Positions 46,676 to 57,526 of a stretch of 64,000 nucleotides of DNA are shown piece by piece. The DNA comes from Quercus robur (Eukaryota > Streptophyta > Magnoliopsida > Fagales > Fagaceae), in assembly GCF_932294415.1 (NCBI RefSeq), contig NC_065542.1, positions 45,721,942-45,785,941 on the forward strand. Direction: 5' to 3'. The translations under genes were made by a program, and so were the position numbers. Under the pieces are notes generated by a model. It had not been told where the DNA came from. It saw nothing but the letters and a program-made list of their open reading frames with translations, and searched no databases. Each line of letters opens with the position of its first letter. Positions within the stretch are counted from its first letter, which is position 1.

Positions 46676-46801
46676 AGCTGTCATTTAGAGAGATTAAATT
46701 GTTTAGATAAAATAAAATTTAAAAAAAAAAACTATTTTTCAAGTTTTTTTTTTTTCAAATTATGAGAATTTCTTTTTCAATTTTTTTTTTTCAAATCATG
46801 A

Positions 46802-46802
<1 letters not shown>

Positions 46803-46837
<35 letters not shown>
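46803..46837. repeat. TA microsatellite
   Basis: A (TA)n run of about 35 bp; the paralogous spot near 12053 has a T-run instead. A further TA run lies at about 49217-49243. Confidence 0.9.
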
Positions 46838-46840
<3 letters not shown>

Positions 46841-47826
46841 AAATATTTTGGATGAATTTGTTTTAAAGACATAGATTAGTAGGAGAGTATTCTATTTTGT
46901 AAGTATTCTAAGTAGAGTTGGACATATATTTTTACCGGATTGTCCATAAGTTTTGTCCCTGTTAAACAGTCTAGGAGTATTTTTGAATAATCACATAAAA
47001 GTCCAGTCTAAGAAAGGGAATTCATTTATATATATTTATATATATATAGGATTAGGTTCAAGTTATACTTTGTGTAATTCTTGTAAAGTTACACTTTTTT
47101 TACACTGTAGATTTCAAAAAGATCTATCGGTTAAAAAAAAAAAATCATTAAATGTTATTGCTTTCAATTTTTGTCTCTCTCCTTATTTATTGTTTTTCAC
47201 TTGATTAAAGGGCACTTGCCATTTTCAACAACCTACTTTTCAAATGATTCTTCCTAAAAAAGAAATTAAATAATTTGAAAAGATTTTTTATTATATGGTG
47301 GACAAACCAACAACCCTTTATAAGATCTCTCTCTCTCTCAAAAAAAAAAAAAAAAAAAAAACCCTTTATAAGAAAAGATTTGTGTGGTTGTAATTCTTAG
47401 ATTTGGGCTATTTATGCAACCTTTTTAACAATATAAAAAAGAAAAAAGAAAAATCCCCATGCAACTTGGGGTTCTTAGATTTGGGCTAATCTGTTTGTAA
47501 CTTGAAACTTGAAGGTCTAAACAATCTGGGCTAATCTGTTTAGAATTTCATAGTTTAATACAGTATCCAGATTTTATAGCATATAGCATATATTACTAGA
47601 ACCACAAACATAGAGTTTCGATCTTTGATTGTGTCTAATCTTCAATCAAATATGAGTTTTTATCTTTAATGCTTTGTTTTTTACATATTTATTCAAGAAT
47701 CACAACCACGAACACAGACCTATTGTTGGACCTTTCGAATTTTCCACAAATCAATTCTTCTTTCTTGTTGAAATGAAAAGCAGTAGATTACTTTTAAATT
47801 CAATTGTACATATTGTATAAATTTTA

Positions 47827-48950
47827 GGCTAAAATGCAAAACTCACCTTCTAAGTTTCACAACTTTTCATTTCAGTCCTCTAAGTTTGTATTTTGTCATT
47901 TTAGTCCTCTAAGTTTCAATCCTTCTCAATTCAGCCCTCCATTAACATTCCATCCATTCTTGCCGTTAGTTTTGACCCTAATTTAAAATTTATTTTATTA
48001 TTTATTTCTTAATTTTAAAAAATTTAAGTAAAAAATCCAGGAATAAAAAATAGCAAACCATGAAAAAACCAGGAGACTAAAATTAACATAGCAAACTAAG
48101 AGGAAGAAAGAGAGACTGAAAGGGAGAAAGAGAGATCGGGAGATCGAGAGGGAGAGGAAGATGAGGTATTTCGGCGGCTCAACTCCGGCCAATACTCGGC
48201 AACTCCAGGCCGGTATGACAGTGTAGGTAGTGGGTCACTATAATCAAGGCTTACTTAGGTTGTTGGCGGCGGTATGATGTTGGCAGTGGTGAGGTTGGGT
48301 CAAGTTTGAGATGCTTCTGTCTTTCTTGTAAACTTATGTTTGGTTTGGTTGTATTTGGTATGGTTGGATTTGTGGTTTTGGTTTGGGTGTGATATGAGTT
48401 AGTTTGCTGGGTAGTTTGTTGTGATTTTGGTGTGGTTTTTGGTTGATTATATAATGTCCTATTTTACAGTAAATGAACTGAAGAAGAAGAAGAAGCGGTG
48501 GCATCGACATATTGGTGTACAAAAGGAAATGAGTTGCCCCGTCATACCGGCCTAGAGCTGCTGACTATTGGTCGAAGCCGTCCCTCGATCTGTCTCTCAT
48601 ATCCCTCTCAATCTCTCGCTCTTCCTCTCGGTCTCTTGATCTCTCTTTCTCCCTCTTAGTCAGTTATCGATGGGTTAGGCTGGGTTTGTATTCATGTTCC
48701 TTTTTTTTTTTTTTTTTTTTTTGAAGCCGTTTTGGTTTGCTATTTTAATTTATGGATTTTTTAACATTTTTTTAAATTAAGAAATAAATATTAAATTAGG
48801 GTCAAAACTAACGGCAAGAATGGATGAAATGTTAATGGAGGATTGAATTGAGGAGAATTGAAACTTAGAGGACTGAAATGACAAAATACAAACTTAGAGG
48901 ACTGAAATGAAAAGTTGTGAAACTTATAGGGTGAGTTTTGCATTTTAGTC
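47827..48950. mobile_element. Foldback MULE, paralogue of the element at 13042-14195
   Basis: It starts GGCTAAAATGCAAAACTC and ends in its inverse with one change at the end. It has the same long arms and a flanking TAAATTTTA on the right. Presence in both alpha copies dates the insertion before the duplication. It is likewise enclosed by the outer inverted repeat, about 47.0-49.3 kb. Confidence 0.85.
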
Positions 48951-49211
48951 TAAATTTTATTTCTTATAATATAATTTTATCATCAAATATCTATTTAATT
49001 TCTCTTTTAGGATGAATCATCCGAGAAGTAGGTTGTTGAAAATGACAAGTGCCCTTTAATTAAGGGAAAAACAATAAATAAGGAGAGAAAAAAAAAAGTG
49101 GAAAGCTATAACATTTAATGATGTCTTTTTTAACTGTTAGATCTCTTAAAAATATGTGGTGTAAAAAATGTGTAACTTTACAAGAGTTACACCAAATGTA
49201 ACTTAAAACCA

Positions 49212-49247
<36 letters not shown>

Positions 49248-49657
49248 GAGGATTCCCCTTCTTGAATTAGACTTTTTTTTATAGTAAAAAAAGGCCTCAT
49301 CTAATTTCTAACAACTTCTCTTAAAAATGTTTTAAAATAGAGTCAATAACGTCACACTATTACCAAAAAAATCTCTTTATTGAACTAGACTTTTATGTGA
49401 TTCAAAAAATACCCTTATTAATAAATAGTGACTACTCCTTAGAGATAAGATCAACAATGTCAAATAACAAATCGTTTTGAATTCAAAAAAATGAACTCCT
49501 AAAATTTAGGTTTCTTTTCCCTCAAGTTCATCTTAGATTTTTCTTTCTCAAAAAAAAAAAAAAAAAAAAAAAAAAAATAGTTCATCTTAGTTTTCCTAAA
49601 ATTTAGTTTTCTTTATTCCTTTTTTTATCCAAATAAAACACCTCCAAGTTGATTCTT

Positions 49658-50618
49658 GGCGAAAATAAACTTGTTCCCTATATTTTGGAGTTATTTCTAT
49701 TTTGATTCCTGCATTTATATTTTACCGCTTTTAGTCCTTAAAATGAAAAACACATTCCATTTTGGTCCTTACCATCACTCACTTAACGGAAATATCTTAT
49801 GTGGCAAACGGAGTGCATTATTGATGCTAATGTGGCAAATAAAATAATATTAAAAATGCCACATCAGCATCTAATTTTTTTTAAAAAAAATTAATTTATC
49901 AATTTTTGACCCAAAAAAAAAAACCACAGCAGAATTAAAATTCAAAAAATACATAAAAATTTAGATCTAGATTCATCTTCAACAAGAACACAATAAACAG
50001 AAACACAGATTTTAAATATAACAACACACACCCAAAATTTCTAGCATTTTCTTGCCATTTCTTGTCAACCAAACACATAAACATAAACACAAAACACACA
50101 CACAAACCTCGGCAATCAATGGACTCAAGGTAGTGAAGAACTCCATCCTTGAACTCTGATTGGTTTTGAGGAAAATTAAGATACTCTTATCCATTTTCTT
50201 GGCAACCAAAAAAAATTTTCAGTTTCACAAAAAAAAAAATCCAAAGTTGTAAACCAACCAAAATTTTGATGTCAATCCTAAGATCTAAACACTTTTCACA
50301 AACCCAACTAATCCCCTTATACACAAACCCAACAAATTCTCGATCACAAACCCAAAAATTTTCTTTCACAAACCCATATTATCCATTTTCAAATTTATCA
50401 AAAATCCAAAACAAATGCAGCAAATTCAACCTAGATAAAGAGAGAGAGAGAGAGATGAGAAAGTGAGGAGGGAGAGGGGTTTCGGATCTAACTGGAAACC
50501 CATATGATGGCGCTAGCGGCGGCAACCTGCCACCTCACCACGCCTCCTAACCTCACCCTCACACTCACTCCCACTCTCACCAATAGCACTAGCAAATGAT
50601 TCTCAGTAATTACAGTGG
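49658..50618. mobile_element. MULE left part, cut by rearrangement
   Basis: It matches 14868-15830 of the complete element, from GGCGAAAAT through the left TIR and interior. It ends abruptly at about 50618, where kinase exon sequence begins, so the right TIR is missing. Confidence 0.85.
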
Positions 50619-50891
50619 CCAGTAGTGGCCATGCCCAAGTTACCAGATTCTCCTATCCAGTAGGTTAGGACATATCCACAAGTTTTCTTCTAGCGAGAAG
50701 CTCAGGGAGCAACCCCATAACTGTAGACATCATTCTTGACAAATAGATGCCCTGTCATTGCATATTCTGGGGCAACATACCTGCAAACCCATTATATTCA
50801 AAGTTCATCAATATTTGGAATTGCTGACTAGAAATATGGTAGTATATATACAAATGAATACTTCTTAATCCAAAGTATGTCACAGAATATG

Positions 50892-50959
<68 letters not shown>

Positions 50960-51760
50960 ATGTCCAATCAAGAACCTATGTGAACTGATAGAATTGTAAG
51001 ACCATGACTTTAAAATAGTATGATTACCCAAAAGTTTCCATGACCCGAGCAGAAATCTGACGACTTCCTTCAGTTGCTTCCCTGGCCAACCCAAAATCTG
51101 AAACCTTGGGCGTGAGGTCATCTTCTAGTAAAACATTACTAGCCTTGAAATCACGGTGTATTACACAAGGATTAGAATCTTCATGAAGATAGGCCAATCC
51201 TCTTGTTGCTCCAAGGGCAATCTTCATTTGTGCATCCCAGACTAGAGGGCCCTTGTCCTTGTCAACACCTAAAACACCAATACAAGGGCAATGTGGAAGT
51301 TTTCCAACTTAGATTCCACTAAATAATTACAAACAAAATAAAATAAAAGGTAATAAAGAAAATATAACATGTAAATGGGACTCAACACTGCCATTGCGAG
51401 CAAGCGCATACACCAAGCACTGTGTCCACCCTTCAATGCATATACCAATCAGTTTCACAAGATTATGGTGATGCAATCGACTTAGCATCTCAACTTCTGC
51501 AATAAATTCACGGTCCCCATTTTGATTATCCCTTAATAGCAATTTAACTGCAACTTCAGTTTCATCTTCCATAATCCCACAGTAAACACGTCCAAATTCT
51601 CCTTCACCCATAATCCTCTTTGAACTGAACTTATCTGTTGCCTTCTCAAGCTTAGCAAGTGCAAATGTTTTAGCAGAGATTGGCTACTGATGGTGGACAT
51701 GAGGGATACTAATGTTGAGCTTGCAATACTACTTGATAATACAGACCCTATGCCTGCGTT
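50619..51760 (-). pseudogene. ALE2-like receptor kinase, N-lobe to mid-kinase part
   Basis: On the minus strand an exon from about 51760 to 51372 reads IASSTLVSLMST-like juxtamembrane sequence, LEKATDKFSSKRIMGEGEFG (glycine loop), AVKLLL with the catalytic Lys, and HHHNLVKLIGICIEG. Exon 51268-51028 has [11 protein letters not shown] and VSDFGLA. A third piece from about 50780 continues into the C-lobe and stops at WAWPLL, where the fusion to alpha cuts it. The exon end at about 51371 has a weak donor, and the glycine loop reads GEGEFG rather than GEGGFG. No ectodomain is attached. Confidence 0.83.
50894..50958. repeat. GA microsatellite in kinase intron, expanded
   Basis: A (GA)n run of 65 bp; the paralogous run at 42779-42809 is 31 bp. 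Confidence 0.95.
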
Positions 51761-52137
51761 AAAAGCAAAGGACTAATTATTTTGACTAAGAATAAAGTGT
51801 GTTGATGCAGCTCATTAGGTAACACTCAAATTGATCAGCTTATCATTCAATTGTTCATGCATGAGGAATCTTCCATGATTGGCCAGTGTGTTGATACATC
51901 AAAAGTTAATAACCCAGCTTTAAAAGAATGGCCAGTGTGGACTAAGAAGATGTGGTACCAGTTTTAAATGATAGCTTTGCAAGACTTAATGACAAAGTTA
52001 TTAAAGGTATTGTGATTGATATAAAATATTTATTTATTTCACTAAATTTTGTAACATGGTTCTCTTGCTAGCATTTGACACAGCACAACTTAGACCTTAC
52101 AGGATATTCATCATCCATTAGCGGTGAATGTACAGAA

Positions 52138-52178
<41 letters not shown>

Positions 52179-52540
52179 GGTTAAAAACACTTACATAATA
52201 TAGAAGCTGTGAACCCGTCAGCTTGAACCCACACCCCTTGGGGAGGTACCAATTCCCCCAACTGGGTGGTGGTGATACATTACTAGGGTTTGAAAGAGCA
52301 TTTTTCTTATAATGCACAAATTATTTAAAAAGGTTAAATAAAATAAAACAAATGGGACTAGCTTCCCCCTTTCACAAAATTGCCTTTTTGATAGCACAAT
52401 TTCCATTTTTTTGGGCCAGAAGAAAGAGATTATTTCTTCCCTTTTTGTCAATTATTGGGCAGTTTGCAAAGATATGAATATTTTCAATATCGTATGTGTG
52501 AAAAAAAAAAAAAAGATTAAAAAAAAAAGTTTTTCGAATT
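51761..52540. other. Spacer between kinase piece and R1 copy 3
   Basis: No gene is supported. It has a T-run of about 35 at 52139-52173. The stretch 51350-52540 is absent from the paralogous place near 43203. Confidence 0.55.
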
Positions 52541-53920
52541 GAAGCATGGTATGTGTGCTTTTAATGGGATCCTTCAGTGGTGAAAGTCTCCTGTAGGAAT
52601 TTAAGCCCAAAGAAAAAAAAAGGACCATTCAATGAAGTTGGATCAATAGGATTTATTAATTATATTTAAGATTTCTAGAGTCACCAAATACCTTTTTTTT
52701 TTTTCTTGACAAATCGATAATTGGGGGGATGGAGGGATTTGAACCCTAAACATTTCTGTTGAAAACACCAGATGGTGCTAGTTGAGCTACAAGGTTCTTG
52801 GTGAGTCACTAATTATAAATAGCATTTTTTTTGGAATTGTTGCAGGTAACCCTTTCTTATCCATTTTATGAAATTTCATATTTGAATATTTCTTGAGCTT
52901 CGAGCCTAGAAATTGATATCTAATTGTTCCAACTTCAATCTTATTCTCTCTATTTTTCTTCTCTTTTTTTAATCTTATTGCTGGAATTTCATTTTCTACA
53001 CTAGACATAAGTCCTCACCACATCAAGTTGTATTAGAGCAAAAGATCCTAGATCTAAGCCAAAAAATTCATATCTGAGTCAAAGGTAGTAACTTTAAGCT
53101 ATGGCTGGCCATGGCAGAGGAAATCTAGGCTAGTAGAAAAAAAATAATGAGATGAGGCGTATTATTGAAGATTTATTGCTAGCTGTTCTTTTCAGCAATG
53201 GGAACCAGTGGGAGACTCACATGAAGATTTTGGAAGGAAACTACAACCCCTTGGACATATTGGAAAGTGGTCATGAGGATGAGAATGATGATATAGAAGA
53301 TGAAAACTCCATTCATGATACCAAGTAGAGCATGCAGCATGAGGTAGGTTGGAAGATCAGTTGGTGTGTGTAGTTGAATTGAAGGATGAAAATTTTGAAA
53401 GAGTTTGCACCACAAACTGAGATTCTCTTTATGATGGTTTAGGGGTGAGTACTTAATACGAATTAAAGAAATTACTTTATTAAAGTAATGCACATCAAGA
53501 GTTCGATGCAAGTCCTAAGAGTGTTCTTTTGGACACGGAAGATTTGCATACACACGATTTGAAAAACCTAGTACTGTACGATGGAATTCAAAATTGAAAA
53601 ATTTTAGTGAAGATGGATACTTTTACTTGGAATGATGTGATCGATGTTTAAATAATTTTTTTATTGGCATAATGCTGAATCATGATAATCTTCCTTTTTT
53701 TGAAGATAAAGATACAAGATTTGATTGTGTTTAGGAAGAATTTATGGAGCAAGCTGCGAGACAGAATTCGACAAGCTCCAAAAGCTACATGGACGAGGTT
53801 AAGCCAATTTTAGAACAAAGTTGTATGGTGTCAGGTGATGGTTCTTTGTTCTATGTGACTTGTTCATGTTACAAATTGAAGAAAATAGTTCTGTATTTTT
53901 ATACAAGAAAATAGTTCTGT
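52541..53920 (+). repeat. Segment R1, copy 3
   Basis: It matches 43204-44620. The right end, at the repeated TAGTTCTGTATTTTT words, is the hAT target. The segment type is unidentified. Confidence 0.8.
52691..52801 (-). mobile_element. tRNA-derived SINE, copy 3
   Basis: Same element and position as in the other two R1 copies; box A-like TAGCTCAACTAGC and box B-like GTTCAAATCC on the minus strand, with tail at the T-run 52693-52704. Confidence 0.78.
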
Positions 53921-53940
53921 ATTTTTAATATGAAGCACGG

Positions 53941-54180
53941 ATGCGGCACCTCCGGTGCCGCACCCGCGTCGGACGCGGCGACGCGCGAGGGACGCCGTTG
54001 CCTGCGCGTCCAGCCGCGTCCGACCGAGTCCTGCCACGTGGCAGACTCGAGATCTCAGCCGACTCGCGCCGATGCGGCTCCGACTCGGGCCGATTCGGGC
54101 CGAATCGGGCCGACTCGTGCCGTATCGGCGGATATCGGCAGATATCGGCCGAAACGGCCGAAACGGCCGAAATGGCCAAA
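53941..54180 (+). repeat. hAT left subterminal GC-rich repeats
   Basis: Many copies of CCGA/TCGG words occur, including CGGGCCGA repeats and AAACGGCC repeated three times near 54150-54175. A palindrome GGCACCTCCGGTGCC lies at about 53947-53961. Clusters of short motifs at hAT ends bind the transposase in known elements such as Ac. Confidence 0.75.
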
Positions 54181-54458
54181 ATTAAAAAAAAATTAAAAAA
54201 AAAAATTAAAAAAAAAACCCGGAACGCACCGTTTAACCTAAATACTAAACCCTACTCACTCGTTTCTCACTCTCATTAGCTCTCTGCCTCTTTTTCATTA
54301 GTTCTCTCATCACTACCTCTCTCTCATTCCGTCTCACTCTCTCTTGCTCTGATCAAGTCGACTCTGCCTCTGTCTCTGGCTCTCTGCTTGGCTGGTTGCT
54401 GTGACTTTGTTCTTCAGCTCATTCTTTCTTCAACTCTCTCTCACGCATTCTTAACTCA

Positions 54459-54746
54459 GGTACCTTTTAATCTTAGTTTGATCTTTGATTTCAATGATTT
54501 GTGATTTGTGAATTTGTGAGACTGATTTGTGAATCTTAGACTCTTAGTTTTCAATCTTAGACTGATTTGTGAGACTGATTTTATCTTAGTTAAGTTAGTA
54601 CTTATTACTCATTGTGAATTTGTTTTGTGAATATGTTTTGTGAATCTGTTTTGTGAATGGTGAATCTGTTTTGTGAATGAACTTGGGTTTGATTTATGTA
54701 TAATTTATTTAATTAATACTTAATACTTAATAGTTATTATTTGTAG
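54459..54746 (+). other. Possible intron in the hAT transposase leader
   Basis: A good donor (CTCAG|GTACC at 54458/54459) and acceptor (TTTGTAG|GTTAAA near 54746/54747) frame a T-rich stretch just before the start codon at 54773. Leader introns are common in plant hAT genes. The preceding CT-rich region at 54240-54450 looks like a leader. Confidence 0.5.
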
Positions 54747-54772
54747 GTTAAATTGAATCTATTGAATTTTCA

Positions 54773-57110
54773 ATGGATGAAGTTACTAGCTCAGAAACTT
54801 CATCTCAAGAGATGCCAAATGCTGAATATCCTCTTTGGCAGTATGTGACTAAAGTAGAAAAACCACCGGGTGCTACCGTTAAAAAAGGGGGAAACACATA
54901 CTTTAAGTGCAATTATTGTGGTGTGGTTTATTTGGGATCCTATTCTAGGGTTAAGGCTCATTTGTTAAAAATTACTAATAAAGGTATTAAAGCATGTCCT
55001 AATGTGACACCGAGCCATAGGTTGGAAATGCAGCGAATGCATGATCAAGTTGAGAAGGATAAGTTAGAGAGTGAACAGAGAAGTCGAATTCCCTTACCCC
55101 CACCTATCCCAGGCCGTGGGCCTATACCTATTTCCCCATTTCGGAGACAGGAAGGGAGTGATAGTACAAATCCGATTGATGGTAAGAGGAGGAAGGTGGC
55201 TGGGATTTCTCCTATTGAGAAAGCATTCCAGAATACTACTAGATATGAATTGGATAGTAGAATTGCTAGGATGTTTTACACTGGTGGGCTTCCATTTAAC
55301 TTTGCAAGGAACCCACATTATCGTAATTCCTATGCATATGCTGCTACTCATAACATCCCAGGTTATGTTCCTCCTGGATACAATGCCTTGAGAACAACAC
55401 TTTTGCAAAAGGAAAGAGCTCATGTTGAAAGACTCTTGAAGCCAATTAAGGATTCTTGGCTTGAAAATGGTGTAAGCATAGTTTCTGATGGATGGTCAGA
55501 TCCACAAAGAAGGCCTCTTATTAATATTATGGCTGTATCAGATGGGGGTCCGGTGTTTGTAAAGGCAATTGATGGGTCGGGTGAGTTCAAAGACAAGCAT
55601 TATATTGCTGGGGTGTTGAGGGATGCTATAAAAGAGATTAGACATGAAAAAGTTGTCCAAGTCATCACTGATAATGCTAATGTGATGAAATCTGCTGGAG
55701 CTCTTATTGAAGGTGAGTATCCTAAAATATTTTGGACACCCTGTGTTGTCCACACTCTCAATCTAGCTTTGAAGAATATTTGTGCAGCAAAAAACACTGA
55801 AAAGAATGAAGTTACATATGAGGAATGTAGTTGGATTACACGTATTGCTGATGATGCATCTTTCATACGTGTTTTTATTATGAACCATTCAATGAGGTTG
55901 GCAATGTTTAATGAATTTAGTTCATTAAAATTGCTCCAAGTTGCTGATACTAGATTTGCTTCAATTGTTATAATGCTGAAAATGTTGAAGTTGATAAAAA
56001 GATGCCTTCAAGCCATGGCTATTAGTGAGCAATGGGCTTCTTATAGGGAGGATGATGTTAGAAAAGCTGTAAAGGTGAAAGATATGATTCTAAGTGATCT
56101 TTGGTGGGATAAAGTTGACTATATCCTTGAATTCACAGCACCTATTTATGATATGCTACGAGTAGCCGACACAGATAAGCCTTGTCTTCATCTTGTGTAT
56201 GAGATGTGGGATTCAATGATAGAGAAGGTGAAGACAGCAATATATCGGCACGAAGGCTTGGAAGATGATGAGTATAGTTCATTTTGGAGTGTGGTGTATG
56301 ATATACTCATTGATCGATGGACTAAAAATTGTACACCACTACATTGCTTGGCTCATTCCTTAAATCCTAAGTAAGTACATTTATTTTCTATTTTCCTTAG
56401 TTTCCTCTTCTAGTAAAACATACGTTTCATCTATATTTGTTTTTTACTCTTTAACTAGGTATTACTCCATTGAATGGCTTTCGGAGAATCCAAAACGCAT
56501 CTCGCCACATCGGGATCATGAAATTTCTCTGGAAAGGAGCAAGTGTTTGGATCGATACTTTGAAGATGAGAGTGAATTAAAGGCAGTGAAGTGTGAGTTT
56601 GCTTCATTCTCAGGAGGGAGGTTTCCTTCACCAGATGCCTTGACAGATAGGTGGGACTTACTACCTTTGATTTGGTGGCAATACCATGGCTCCGCATTTC
56701 CAATTCTTCAATCCCTTGCCTTTAAACTTCTTGGACAACCTTGTTCATCCTCATGTGCTGAGAGGAATTGGAGCACATACAAATTCACTCATTCCTTAAA
56801 AAGAAACAAAATGGCTCCTGCACACGCTGAAGATTTGGTCTATGTGCATTCTAATCTTCGACTCTTGTCAAGGCGCAATGAGGAGTACGTAAATACATCA
56901 ACAAAGATGTGGGATATTGCAGGAGACTCTTGGAATGAGAGTGACATACATGGAGGAGCTGGCATTCTTGAGAATGCAGCCCTTACACTTGATGAGCCAG
57001 AGTTGGAGGCTATGGTTATTGGAAATGCTAACACTAGTGTTACTACTAGTGAAAGTGAAGTTCGAAGTGAAGCTATTGATGTTGATGTTGATGATGATGC
57101 TAGTATTTGA
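54773..57110 (+). CDS. hAT transposase (BED finger, DUF659, dimerisation domain)
   Basis: Two exons, 54773-56370 and 56459-57110, join in frame across a GT-AG intron to give about 749 residues with no stop. Residues about 10-80 form a BED zinc finger (FKCNYCG ... HLLK). A DUF659 region follows, with VSDGWSD carrying the first catalytic Asp and ITDNANVMKSAG the second. The C-terminal exon has the hAT dimerisation motif and SSSCAERNWS, with the catalytic Glu. The protein cuts and pastes the element by recognising its ends. The acidic C-terminus (DVDVDDDASI) is the natural end. The best candidate for a working protein in the window besides DREB2. Confidence 0.93.
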
Positions 57111-57359
57111 TTGTCTTGTTGATGATCTTTTATTTTGTTTTAGTTTCAAATTTGCAAGTTGTATTCTAATTTCCGAACATCATGAATGTTTTAGTTTCAA
57201 TCTTGTGGGTTGTGTTTAATTTATGAACATCATGTTTTAGTTATTATCTACTATTGTCTATTGCTCTTAAATTTGGTATATATTTGTATAATGTAAAAAA
57301 GTATGCTTAGCAATATATTAAAAATATAAATAAAAATATTTTTAATAATTTTTTAATTG

Positions 57360-57455
57360 CCGAGTCCCGCCGCACCCGCACCCACCTTTTTCAAAAATTG
57401 CCGAGTCCCGCACCCGCACCCGCACCCGCACCCGAATCCCGAAACGCACCCGTGC
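57360..57455 (+). repeat. hAT right subterminal GC-rich repeats
   Basis: CGCACC and CCCGCA hexamers run in tandem, and GCCGAGTCCCGC occurs twice (about 57360 and 57400). The unit also occurs inverted in the left end, as expected for transposase-binding subterminal repeats. Confidence 0.75.
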
Positions 57456-57526
57456 TACATAATTTTTTATACAATAAAGGATAACTGTTCGTAATACATG
57501 TATCACAAATTGTGTCATTGAAATAC

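Larger units (their letters stand above)
44985..50618. repeat. Segment alpha, copy 2
   Basis: From 45246 it matches 1-290 and then 10785-15830, with the Gypsy site empty at about 45531-45535 (GAAAG once). The first 260 bp correspond to sequence left of this window in copy 1. It holds three imperfect repeats of about 41 bp containing TTGTAATCTAGGAAA (45046-45150), then a T-rich end and GTGGCGACTCC, perhaps an old LTR end. 45536-47010 is AT-rich spacer without a gene. Confidence 0.88.
53929..57461 (+). mobile_element. hAT DNA transposon, apparently intact
   Basis: The 3533-bp element has terminal inverted repeats TATGAAGCACGGATGCG and, at the right end inverted, TATGTAGCACGGGTGCG (15 of 17 match). 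The flanks ATTTTTAA (53921-53928) and ATTTTTTA (57462-57469) are an 8-bp target duplication with one mismatch. The paralogous site at about 44620-44632 is empty. Both ends are GC-rich with short subterminal repeats, and the interior holds one spliced transposase gene with no visible break. It may be autonomous. Confidence 0.92.

Noticed and set aside
50755-51121. Leu/Ser-repeat frames
   Set aside because: Products of the GA microsatellite read in translation.
53925-54279. Arg/Ala-rich frames in both strands at the hAT left end
   Set aside because: They follow the GC-rich subterminal repeats, not a gene.
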